64,000 nt of DNA from Borreliella americana. Lineage in GTDB: Bacteria; Spirochaetota; Spirochaetia; Borreliales; Borreliaceae. The translations under genes were made by a program, and so were the position numbers. Positions 46,826-54,821 of the stretch are shown in pieces. Positions within the stretch are counted from its first letter, which is position 1. Each line of letters begins with the position of its first letter. The stretch spans positions 1 to 64,000 of the forward strand of contig NZ_JAJNFB010000004.1 of the NCBI RefSeq assembly GCF_021043605.1, given 5' to 3'. The notes under the pieces are model-generated. The model was not told where the DNA came from. It saw only the letters and a program-made list of their open reading frames with translations, and ran no database searches.

Positions 46826-47206
46826 CTAATCCAAAAGTTTAATTTGCTCTATTATTTGTTCTTTTTTAAAAGGTTTTGTAATATATCCTCTAGCTCCAAG
46901 AGATAAAGCTTTTTGTATTAATTCTTGTTTTCCAATAGCTGTAACCATTAATATATTAACTTTTTTAAGCAATTTTTTATTAATTTCATGCATTCTCTCA
47001 AGAGCTGTGATTCCATCCATTCCCATCATTGTTATATCGAGTGTTATTAAATCAATATTATTTTGTTTTTCAAATTCTTTAACAGCCTGAATGCCATCTT
47101 CTGCTTCTAAAAATTCTTTAAATCCCAATTGACTTAAGATTTTTATTAGGTTTTTTCTCATAAAAAGTGAGTCATCAGCTATTAAAGCTTTTTTGCTTTC
47201 TTCCAA
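46826..47206 (-). CDS. cheY: Chemotaxis response regulator CheY
   Basis: A single-domain receiver. The TTG at 47206 is taken as start because AAAAGGAG lies 7-8 bases upstream, giving 126 residues; the ATG at 47227 would add 7 but has no ribosome site. Phosphoacceptor Asp57 is in LITLDITMMGMDG, the acidic pair Asp11/Asp12 in LIADDSLFMR, the switch Thr in ILMVTAIGK, and the Lys in YITKPFKKEQI. It belongs to the CheY group that phospho-relays from CheA to the flagellar switch. Borrelia has three CheYs; this locus corresponds to cheY1 (BB_0551). It is the first gene of the leftward operon. Confidence 0.93.
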   Translation of the reverse strand: MEESKKALIADDSLFMRKNLIKILSQLGFKEFLEAEDGIQAVKEFEKQNNIDLITLDITMMGMDGITALERMHEINKKLLKKVNILMVTAIGKQELIQKALSLGARGYITKPFKKEQIIEQIKLLD

Positions 47207-47409
47207 ACTAGCGCTCCTTTTATCCATTTTAACATATTAAAATATCTTTAACGACAATTAAAATATAATTCACATTTTTATAATATTGTCTTTTTGATTG
47301 ATATTTTTCTTTAAAGATTATTTTAATTTGAACATAAATAAAATAACATGCATTTTTTGTGATACTTTATAGTTTGTATAGTAAGTCGGTTTTTGCTTGC
47401 TAGAATTGT

Positions 47410-47438
47410 TTGATAAAATAATAACTAATATGTTAAAT
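47410..47438 (+). promoter_or_regulatory. ligA promoter predicting a leaderless or very short leader
   Basis: TTGATA (47410-47415), 17 bases, and TTAAAT (47433-47438) end 8 bases before the ligA ATG at 47447. There is no Shine-Dalgarno (tttaccct precedes the ATG). An alternative -10, TAAAAT at 47414-47419, exists further upstream. Confidence 0.4.
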
Positions 47439-47446
47439 TTTACCCT

Positions 47447-49429
47447 ATGAACAGCAAAGTACAGCAAGAAATTGCAGATTTAAAGAAGTTGATTAGAAAG
47501 TGGGATAAAGAGTATTATGTTGATTCTTTGCCCAGTGTTGAAGATTTTGTATATGATCAGCATGTTTTAAGGCTTCAAGAGCTAGAAAGTAAGTATCCCG
47601 AATATAAAACCTTAGATTCTCCTACTCTTAGATTTGGTAGTGATCTTTTAAACGACTTTAAAGAGGTCAAACATTCTGCTCCTATATTAAGTCTTGATAA
47701 GGTTTATGATCTTAATTTGCTAAAATCATGGATATATAAGATTGATTTTAATAATTCTTTTAATATTTCTGTTGAGCCAAAGATTGATGGATGTTCTATT
47801 GTTCTTTATTATAAAGATGGCGTCCTTGAAAAAGCTCTTACTAGGGGTAATGGAAAATTTGGCAATGACGTTACTAAAAACATTAGAACTATTAGATATA
47901 TTCCTTTACTTCTTGATGAAAAAGTTGATTTAGTATTAAGGGGCGAAGTTTATATTACTAAAGAAAATTTTTTAAAAATAAATAAGTTTTTGGGAAAGCC
48001 TTATACCAATTCTAGAAATTTGGCTTCGGGAATACTTAGAAGGGTTGATAGTAGAGAGGTTGCTAATTTTCCTTTAAATATTTTCATTTATGATTTTTTG
48101 AATGCTGGATTGGAGTTTAAAACAAATGATTTGGCTATTGCAAGACTTAAGAAATTGGGTTTTAAAGTCAATCCTTTGATTAGGTTTTTTGATCAAAAAA
48201 GTTCGCTTGGAGAAGTTTTAAGCTATATAGCAGATATAACAAAAAAAAGAGATTCTTTTGAATATGAAATAGATGGTGTTGTTCTTAAGGTTAGTGATTT
48301 TGCCTTAAGAGAAAGGTTAGGGTATACTGTGCATCATCCTAAATGGGCAATGGCTTACAAATTTGAAGCACTTTCGGGTTTTAGTAGAGTAAATAGCATT
48401 GTTTTACAGGTGGGACGTAGTGGTAAAATTACTCCGGTTGCTAATATTGATAAAGTTTTTGTTTCAGGAGCTTTTATTACTAGCGCAACATTACACAATC
48501 AAGATTATATAACTTCTATTGGTTTGAATGTTGGTGATGTTGTTAAAGTTTCAAGAAGAGGAGATGTAATTCCTGCTGTTGAAATGGTGATAAATAAATT
48601 TTCAACAGGATTTTTTAAAGTTCCTAATAATTGTCCAGCTTGCGAAACGGCTGTAGTAAAAGAGGGGGCACATTTTTTTTGTCCAAATAATAATTGTCCT
48701 TCAGTAGCAGTTGAGAGAATAAAATATTTTTGTAGTAAAAATTGTATGGATATTGAAGGATTTTCCGACAAGATAATTTCTTTTCTTTTTGAAAAAAAAT
48801 TTATTTCTTCAGAAATTGATCTTTATACATTTGATTTTTATAAACTTCTTGAATTTAAAGGGTTTAAAGATAGAAAGATAAATAATTTGATAAATTCAAT
48901 TGAAGCTAGCAAAAAAAAGCCATTTAGTAAATTGCTTCTTAGCATGGGAATTAAAGATTTAGGGGAAAACACAATAAGGTTGTTATTTCTTAATAATTTA
49001 AATTCATTTTCAAAGCTTTTTAAGCTTTGTCAAGACAGAGATTTTGCATTTTCAACATTGCTTAAAATTAAAGGCATAGGAGAAAAAATTGCTCTAAATA
49101 TTATTGGAGCTTTTAATGATTCAATAATGATTAATAAGTTTAAATTTTTTGAAAATTTGAAATTTAAAATGGAAGAGTTTATTGCGATTGATGATGAAAA
49201 TAAGTTATTGGTCGGCAAAAAGTTTTGCATTACTGGAGCTTTTAATGGTTATTCCAGGGCTATTGTTATTGACAAGCTAAAAAATAAAGGAGCAATTTTT
49301 AACACTTGTGTGACCAGGAGTTTGGATTTTCTTGTTGTAGGAGAAAAAGCTGGATCAAAGCTTAAGAAAGCTTTGAGTTTAAATATAAAAATTATGTCTT
49401 TTGAAGACATAAAAAGTTGCTTGGATTAG
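47447..49429 (+). CDS. ligA: NAD-dependent DNA ligase LigA
   Basis: A 660-residue NAD+-dependent ligase. The adenylation Lys is in VEPKIDGCSIVLYYKDG (KxDG) and an RGE motif follows in VLRGEVYITKENF. The OB fold includes VVKVSRRGDVIPAV. The zinc finger is NCPACETAVVKEGAHFFC with a second NNCPS, then HhH repeats (SKPFSKLLLSMGIKDLGENT-like FSKLLLSMGIKDLGENT). A C-terminal BRCT domain starts at about 580 (LLVGKKFCITGAFNGYSRAI). Complete and ordinary except for the missing ribosome site. It is transcribed alone and divergent from the cheY operon. Confidence 0.97.
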   Translation: MNSKVQQEIADLKKLIRKWDKEYYVDSLPSVEDFVYDQHVLRLQELESKYPEYKTLDSPTLRFGSDLLNDFKEVKHSAPILSLDKVYDLNLLKSWIYKIDFNNSFNISVEPKIDGCSIVLYYKDGVLEKALTRGNGKFGNDVTKNIRTIRYIPLLLDEKVDLVLRGEVYITKENFLKINKFLGKPYTNSRNLASGILRRVDSREVANFPLNIFIYDFLNAGLEFKTNDLAIARLKKLGFKVNPLIRFFDQKSSLGEVLSYIADITKKRDSFEYEIDGVVLKVSDFALRERLGYTVHHPKWAMAYKFEALSGFSRVNSIVLQVGRSGKITPVANIDKVFVSGAFITSATLHNQDYITSIGLNVGDVVKVSRRGDVIPAVEMVINKFSTGFFKVPNNCPACETAVVKEGAHFFCPNNNCPSVAVERIKYFCSKNCMDIEGFSDKIISFLFEKKFISSEIDLYTFDFYKLLEFKGFKDRKINNLINSIEASKKKPFSKLLLSMGIKDLGENTIRLLFLNNLNSFSKLFKLCQDRDFAFSTLLKIKGIGEKIALNIIGAFNDSIMINKFKFFENLKFKMEEFIAIDDENKLLVGKKFCITGAFNGYSRAIVIDKLKNKGAIFNTCVTRSLDFLVVGEKAGSKLKKALSLNIKIMSFEDIKSCLD

Positions 49430-49448
49430 TTGTAAAAAGTGCTTATTT

Positions 49449-50942
49449 TTATTTAATTATTTTTATTTGCTTAAATGCAGGCTTTAGGTTTTTATACATA
49501 ATTCCTAGTTCGTGGATATTTTTGACTTCTATTAAGTTTCTAAAAAATTCTTCTTTATTTTTTAGAGTAGGGTTAATAAAATATTTTTCAAATTTATATT
49601 TTGAAATTATTTCATGATTTTTTAAAGCTTCATTCAAATTGTTAGTTGGATCTATTTCAATATAGTATGTATTTTCTTTTTTAAATGCAAATTGATTTCC
49701 CCTTTCTTTAAATTTATAGTTATTAAGATATATATCGGGATAAATTTGAAAATCGGCTGTTTTGATCATAGTTGTTTTTGGGATGCTTTTAGTATTTTCT
49801 TCTAGATTTTGGCTTTCATTTTTTTCTATGGGCTTTAAATATTCTTTTTCTAATTTTTTATTTTCTCCTAAGTCGTCATTTTTATTTGTAATACTTGGAA
49901 TGAAAGTTTCTTCGTTTAAGGGTTTTTGATAAATTTCTTTTTTTTTAAAATTTTTTAATTCTTTTTGAAGTTTTAAAATAGTCTCTTCATTCTCCTTTAT
50001 TTTGTCTTCTAATTCTTTGAATTTGTGTTTATCGGTTCTTATTTTTCTTTGATTTTCTTTGTTTATTGCTTCATTTGCGCTGATTTTTCTTTTTAGATCA
50101 TTGATTATTCTTCCTATTGAAGATAAGTTTTCCTCAATTTCTTCTAAGTTTTTATCTGAGTTATCTTTTTTTTTTAAATTTCTTAATTCTCTTTGCAAGT
50201 CTAAAATAGTGTTTTCATTTTCGTTGATTCTGTCTTCAAGGTCATCGATGTTTTTTTCGTTAATAGCATAATATTTTTCGTTTTCATGAAGATTTTCTTT
50301 TAGATTTTTTATTATTCCTTCATTAGAAGGATAATTGTCCTCATTTGCTTCTTCAGTTCCATCATTATATTCATAATTGTCTTCAAAATCATCATCATCA
50401 TCCTCTTCTTCAATGCTTTCAATATCTATTTTTTCGTAATTTTCATCTTCTTTGGGCTTGTTTTTTTTATTAAGGAGCTTTTTTATTTCTACTATTTCAT
50501 TTTTTAATTTATTGGTTAAAATTTCATATTTTTTTGCTTTTTTTTCGATTGATTCTATTTTTTTATTTTCATTTTCCAATGTTTTTTGATTTTTGGTTTT
50601 TAAAAGCTTTTCTATATTTTTAATTTTATTTTCATAATTTTCAATTACAGATTTTAGATCATTTTCGTCCATTCTTTTTTTAGGCAGGTTTTTGTCTCTT
50701 ATATTTTCTGGCAATTTTAGATCTTTGCCCTTTTTAAGGTCTTCATAAGAAACTGTGTTTTTGTTTAAATGTTTTAAGGTATTTATTTGATCGCTTTTAT
50801 TCCCAGAATTTTTAAATTCTTCACTTAAGTCTTCTAGAGGAATTTCAATGCTAGAGTAACTTATTGTATTATTAGCCCCAAATAATGATATACATAAAAG
50901 TATTATAAAATACTTAAAGCTTCGATTTTTTGTTTTATTCAT
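49449..50942 (-). CDS. Secreted coiled-coil protein of unknown function
   Basis: A 497-residue protein with a signal peptide (about 1-24: FKYFIILLCISLFGANN). A Glu/Lys-rich coiled coil follows, interrupted near residues 180-195 by a very acidic patch (SIEEEDDDDDFEDNYEYN), with repeated units such as ENENTILDLQRELRNLKKKD and ENEETILKLQKELKNFKKKE. The last 110 or so residues (from TADFQIYPDIYLNNYKFKER) look like a folded domain of unknown type. No catalytic motif. It is probably periplasmic or surface-exposed. It converges on ligA with 19 bases between. Confidence 0.75.
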   Translation of the reverse strand: MNKTKNRSFKYFIILLCISLFGANNTISYSSIEIPLEDLSEEFKNSGNKSDQINTLKHLNKNTVSYEDLKKGKDLKLPENIRDKNLPKKRMDENDLKSVIENYENKIKNIEKLLKTKNQKTLENENKKIESIEKKAKKYEILTNKLKNEIVEIKKLLNKKNKPKEDENYEKIDIESIEEEDDDDDFEDNYEYNDGTEEANEDNYPSNEGIIKNLKENLHENEKYYAINEKNIDDLEDRINENENTILDLQRELRNLKKKDNSDKNLEEIEENLSSIGRIINDLKRKISANEAINKENQRKIRTDKHKFKELEDKIKENEETILKLQKELKNFKKKEIYQKPLNEETFIPSITNKNDDLGENKKLEKEYLKPIEKNESQNLEENTKSIPKTTMIKTADFQIYPDIYLNNYKFKERGNQFAFKKENTYYIEIDPTNNLNEALKNHEIISKYKFEKYFINPTLKNKEEFFRNLIEVKNIHELGIMYKNLKPAFKQIKIIK

Positions 50943-51210
50943 AAGGTCCTTGTTTTTATTTAGAAAACATCTATAATTTATAATGTTAGCATAATTTGTC
51001 CATTTATCAAAAGGGATAGAAAATCACGGGGGTAGGGCTATTTTTATTGACAAATAGTGTTGATTTCGAATTAGTTTTAAGTGAATTTTTATTAAGTTGT
51101 TTTAAGATTATTGCATATGTTTGTAAGGTTAGATGTTTTTGAGATTTTAGTTTTTTAGTCCTTTTTATTTATGCAACATTGGGTTCTTGCTAATTTAATT
51201 TTTTTGTTTA

Positions 51211-53088
51211 GTGGGGTTTGTGAGTTTGACAAATGTGGATGCGCATGAATTTTGGGCTTTGCCAGTTTGCTGCAATGTTAAAGATTCTTTTATTGAAGAT
51301 TTTAGTTTTGTAGATGAACATGTAAATTCAATTTTTAGCATCAGCTATAAAGATAATATAACTTTAAAGTTTAGAGATTTTGTTGATTCTAATGAATTTA
51401 ATTTAAAGCTTTTTGATAATAAAATAAGCTTTAAAGGTCAAGTTCCTTTGGTTTTGTATTCAGATAATTTGGATTATTTGCTAAAAGCAGAAAAAAGTGT
51501 TCTTTTTAATCTAAGAGTTGGCGATGTGAGTAATAGTTATTCTTCTGGATTTACAAAGAAAGAATCTGAAACTTGCAATGTTTTGAATGCTTGTTATGAA
51601 TTTAGTGATTACAATAGTTTTTCAAACGACTTTATTTTAGTTAAAACATTTTTTGATTCTGAAAATTTAATTATTGATGCCAATGTAGACAATATTTCTT
51701 TTTTAAAATTTTTTATTAGTGAAAATTTTGGTATAAGTAAAGATAAAATAAAAATCAATTCTCTTGATAATTACTGGTCTAGCTCTATTTTTCCTATTTC
51801 TTTTAATGCAATTTTACAAGGCATTGCAATTTCAAAAAAGATTAATAAAAAGGTTAATGTTGTTTACTACAAAAGACATTTTGGAATTTTAGATAATTTA
51901 AGTTTAACTTTTTCAGTTTCTAATTGTTTATTGGCAGATAATAAGCTTTCAAAGATTATTTTAGAAGTTATAATAAATAGACCTTTAAATTTTTTATATA
52001 AGTTTTATTTTAAATTTATTAATAATATTTTTAAAAATTTGTTTTTTGATGGGTTTTTAGAAATTTTTTTTGTTGAGAATAAAAGTGATTTTGTCTTTTT
52101 TTATGACAATCTTTTGGCATTTGAGACTTCTGTTTATAATTTTATTTATTCCAATTTTTATAATATTGCTTTATCGATGTCTTGTGAGCCAATAGGTTAT
52201 TTACTTACGCAGATTAAAGGCGATTATACTAGTTTTTTGAAAATTTTTAAAAAACTAGATTTAAAAAATTCTTTAATAAAGAAATCTTCTGTTTTAAGTG
52301 TTAATAAGGATTATGATATTTTTGATACTAGTCGAAGGGGAGTCGGTTTTGCTTATGCAAGTTCAAACACCTATTTTTTAAGTGAAGAGCAATATGTTGT
52401 TGCTTTCTTGTATAAGGATGAATTAAATGTATTTTTGCCCTACAGTATTATTGACAACAATTTAAGCAACTATTTGAAAAATAGCTTAGCCAAAACACTG
52501 GACTTGACCTATAGCAGTGTAAATTTTTTGATAGACGAGAGCGTATTAGATTTTGATAATTTTTATAATCTTCTTTTTAAAGATCCTTATTTAATTGAAA
52601 AAGCAATTTTAAGCATTAAGGACAATTTTTCTTCTTTGATAGATGCAGATTTTATAAATGAATATCCTATAGTTTTTAAGGAAAAAATATCTATTGGTGG
52701 TGTTAATGATTGTGTGCTTGGGTGTTCTGTTGAACTTAAATTTGAATTTTATTCTCTTAGTACTGTTTTTAGCAATGTAAGCTTTTTTGTAGAGCAAGGC
52801 AAATTTACCAAGCTTAAGTTAAATAACAAGAGAATTCGTACAATATTTGGATTGGCAGTTGATTATGTATTTTGCCGTGCTAATGTAAGTTGTGATATTA
52901 AAGATTGTTTAAGTCTAGAGTTTATTGAAGATGGCGAGTTTATTTTTTCTTTTAGAAGTGTTTTTGTTGTTTCTGTTTCTGCAATTCGAACTGCTTTGAT
53001 TCAGGTATTTAATTTCAATGTAAGCAGCACCCCTCTTGATTTTGAAGAAATTTTAAATAGTTGGAGTATAAAAATTGACGCTAATTAA
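51211..53088 (+). CDS. Degenerate molybdopterin (large) subunit of xanthine-dehydrogenase family
   Basis: A 625-residue protein, annotated start uncertain (GTG at 51211; GTG 51220 or TTG 51226 also possible). By eye it follows the large-subunit architecture. KISFKGQVPLVLYSDNLDYL resembles the GV.AV.T..D hammerhead. LIIDANVDNISFLKFFISEN and then FGISKDKIKINSLDNYWSS track the tQ.P...r..vA..Lglp..kVrV....GGgFG stretch with the glycines lost. RRGVGFAYASSNTYF matches the rGvGia strand, and VSVSAIRTALIQVFNFNVSS ending in TPLDFEEIL aligns with ..p..AiaNAv.dA.G......lPltpe.vL. The active-site KGVGE reads RSVFV. It is probably not a Mo enzyme. Confidence 0.6.
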   Translation: MGFVSLTNVDAHEFWALPVCCNVKDSFIEDFSFVDEHVNSIFSISYKDNITLKFRDFVDSNEFNLKLFDNKISFKGQVPLVLYSDNLDYLLKAEKSVLFNLRVGDVSNSYSSGFTKKESETCNVLNACYEFSDYNSFSNDFILVKTFFDSENLIIDANVDNISFLKFFISENFGISKDKIKINSLDNYWSSSIFPISFNAILQGIAISKKINKKVNVVYYKRHFGILDNLSLTFSVSNCLLADNKLSKIILEVIINRPLNFLYKFYFKFINNIFKNLFFDGFLEIFFVENKSDFVFFYDNLLAFETSVYNFIYSNFYNIALSMSCEPIGYLLTQIKGDYTSFLKIFKKLDLKNSLIKKSSVLSVNKDYDIFDTSRRGVGFAYASSNTYFLSEEQYVVAFLYKDELNVFLPYSIIDNNLSNYLKNSLAKTLDLTYSSVNFLIDESVLDFDNFYNLLFKDPYLIEKAILSIKDNFSSLIDADFINEYPIVFKEKISIGGVNDCVLGCSVELKFEFYSLSTVFSNVSFFVEQGKFTKLKLNNKRIRTIFGLAVDYVFCRANVSCDIKDCLSLEFIEDGEFIFSFRSVFVVSVSAIRTALIQVFNFNVSSTPLDFEEILNSWSIKIDAN

Positions 53089-53542
53089 TTTTAATTTAAA
53101 TGGAGAGAGTATTTCAAAAAAGATTAGTCTTTCTTTGGGGACCAGGAATCTTTTGGATTCTGTTTTTTTTGCTAATAGCAATAGTTTGGAGTATATTGTT
53201 AACAACAGATTTTTTTTAATTTTATTGGATTTCAAACTTGTTTATTCTGATTTAATTCCTGCTTTTATTTTAAATGGTCGGAGTGTAGTTACCTTTGAAG
53301 GACTTAAGAAAAAAAGGTTTTATAAGCACGTGCAAAAGATTTTATTAGAAGACGATTTTAATTTTTGTAGCAATTGTTTTGAATCCAATGTTTTGTTGTT
53401 TTATTACTTTTTGGAAAACGAGATTGTAAGCAAATCAGATATTTTAGGCTATAGAAAGTCATTAAAATGCAATTGTATGGATGTTGATACTTTTTTATCT
53501 CTCTATTTGAAAGCTGAAGAATTGTATAGAAAAAATGGCTAA
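53075..53542 (+). CDS. Degenerate 2Fe-2S subunit of xanthine-dehydrogenase family
   Basis: A 155-residue protein. NFNLNGESISKKISLSLGTR followed by NLLDSVF mirrors the NGe.v......p...LLdvLR start of CoxS/XdhC-type subunits. The first-cluster region ECGACTVLLDGKPVNSCL reads NNRFFLILLDFKLVYSDL, so those cysteines are gone while LLD is kept. SVVTFEGLKKK matches the TiEGL linker. The second-cluster cysteines persist as C98-x2-C101 (NFCSNC) and C132-x-C134 (KCNC), 30 residues apart; the family value is about 31. The gene overlaps the large-subunit-like gene by 14 bases and the FAD-subunit-like gene by 8, in the usual L-S-M trio. Confidence 0.65.
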   Translation: MTLINFNLNGESISKKISLSLGTRNLLDSVFFANSNSLEYIVNNRFFLILLDFKLVYSDLIPAFILNGRSVVTFEGLKKKRFYKHVQKILLEDDFNFCSNCFESNVLLFYYFLENEIVSKSDILGYRKSLKCNCMDVDTFLSLYLKAEELYRKNG

Positions 53543-54404
53543 TGTTAAGGTTTATTACCCCGAAAGTTTTAATATACTATCTAATTTATTTAACAAAAAT
53601 TTAAATAATTATATCATTTATAATGAGCTAGATTTTAAAAAAAATCCCAATTTGTTTAATAGAGAAACACCTATTGATAATTTTTTTGTTGTTGGTAATT
53701 TTGAAAAATTCAATAAGGTATCTTTAAGGGGTAATTTTCTTGAGATGGGACCTTGTGTTACTTACAACGAGATACTTCAGATTGGTAAGAAAAATATTCC
53801 AAGTTTGTTTTATGAATTTATTTCAAAATTTAATGATAAAATATATTTAAATAGTATTAACCTTGCAAATGGGTTTTATTATAAAAACACTGTTTTTGAT
53901 ATTTATCCCTTGTTGCTAAGTCTTGATGCTCAAATTGAGTTTAAAAATGTTTTAACCAAAAAAACATATGTTTTTAGTGCTTATAATTTAAATAGAACTG
54001 AGTATATTGCAAATCGAAACACTGTTCTTGTTACTAAATTTAAATTTCCAATGATGAATTTATGGAACAGAAGCTTTTATCATAAAATATTTTTCAATAC
54101 CTTGTCTTTTGACATTTTAGAAGAAGCAGACATTATTTTTATATGTATTCTTTTAAACATAAAAAGAGTCATTATAAATGATTTTTTGTTAAAGATATTT
54201 TATGATGACAAAGTGATAGTCATAAAGGATTTCCAGATTTTGCTTTTAAACAAATCTTTGCCGCTTTCATTTTCTGAGATAGAAAATTCTCTTAAAATGT
54301 TAGATAGAAATATAAGAGATTCTAAAAATTTCAATATAGGAGAGAGAAATTTAAAGCTAATAAAGAATTTTTATTTAGACATATTAATGGGTTGTAATTT
54401 TTAA
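53535..54404 (+). CDS. Degenerate FAD subunit of xanthine-dehydrogenase family
   Basis: A 289-residue protein of CoxM-like length. VKVYYPESFNILSNLF fits the opening y..P.sl.eAl.lL. LEMGPCVTYNEIL corresponds to l.IGA..T..eil. The segment NSINLANGFYYKNTVFDIYP then LLLSLDAQIEFK tracks TiGGNi.nasP..D..P.LLaldA.vel, with Gly-Gly lost. NRTEYIANRNTVLVTKFKFP fits the gyrkt.l...Eli..i..P end of the FAD domain. The FAD-binding AGGTD loop has no counterpart (IIYNELDF). Family membership is convincing from order; cofactor binding is doubtful. It stops 136 bases before ptsH. Confidence 0.6.
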   Translation: MANVKVYYPESFNILSNLFNKNLNNYIIYNELDFKKNPNLFNRETPIDNFFVVGNFEKFNKVSLRGNFLEMGPCVTYNEILQIGKKNIPSLFYEFISKFNDKIYLNSINLANGFYYKNTVFDIYPLLLSLDAQIEFKNVLTKKTYVFSAYNLNRTEYIANRNTVLVTKFKFPMMNLWNRSFYHKIFFNTLSFDILEEADIIFICILLNIKRVIINDFLLKIFYDDKVIVIKDFQILLLNKSLPLSFSEIENSLKMLDRNIRDSKNFNIGERNLKLIKNFYLDILMGCNF

Positions 54405-54484
54405 TTGTTCGAATAAGTTTAATTACTATCTTTAGTATGTTATATTTCTTATATAAAGGGAATATATAATTTATTTTTATGTAT

Positions 54485-54490
54485 TATAAT
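54485..54490 (+). promoter_or_regulatory. -10 element (TATAAT) upstream of ptsH-ptsI-crr
   Basis: A perfect TATAAT lies 50 bases upstream of the ptsH ATG. No matching -35 TTGaca was found at 16-18 bases. A ribosome site (atgagggg) lies near 54522-54529. Confidence 0.45.
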
Positions 54491-54540
54491 GTAAAAAGTT
54501 AATCAAAAAATAATATTCATAATGAGGGGTTTCTGTACTT

Positions 54541-54801
54541 ATGGTAAAAAAAGAAGCAATTATTAAGGCTGTAAACGGTTTGCATGTTAGGCCTGCATCA
54601 ACTTTTGTAAAAAAAGCTAAAGAGTATTCTAGCGAGATAACAATAGAATCCGATGGAAAGTCTGTTAGCGGGAAAAGTTTGTTCAGGCTTCAAACTTTGG
54701 AATTATCATCAGGTAAAAAGCTTTTGATATGTGCTGATGGTGAGGATGAGGAGATTGCTGCTTCAGAGCTTGCAGAGCTTATCGAATCTTTTAAGGAATG
54801 A
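54541..54801 (+). CDS. ptsH: Phosphocarrier protein HPr
   Basis: An 86-residue PTS phosphocarrier. The active-site histidine is His15 in VNGLHVRPASTFV, and the regulatory-serine position is Ser46 in SVSGKSLFRLQTLELSSGKK. It receives phosphate from enzyme I and passes it to EIIA domains. It is the first gene of ptsH-ptsI-crr, 20 bases ahead of ptsI. Normal in length and motifs. Confidence 0.97.
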   Translation: MVKKEAIIKAVNGLHVRPASTFVKKAKEYSSEITIESDGKSVSGKSLFRLQTLELSSGKKLLICADGEDEEIAASELAELIESFKE

Positions 54802-54821
54802 ATTTTAGAAGGATTTAAGTT

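Noticed and set aside
47207-47227. ATG at 47227 as the cheY start
   Set aside because: It lacks a ribosome site; the AAAAGGAG inside these codons serves the TTG at 47206 and gives the standard Asp57 numbering.
51211-53088. Reading the 625-residue protein as an active molybdenum hydroxylase
   Set aside because: The glycine-rich Mo-cofactor loops and the active-site Glu region are not present, so only a degenerate family member is supported.
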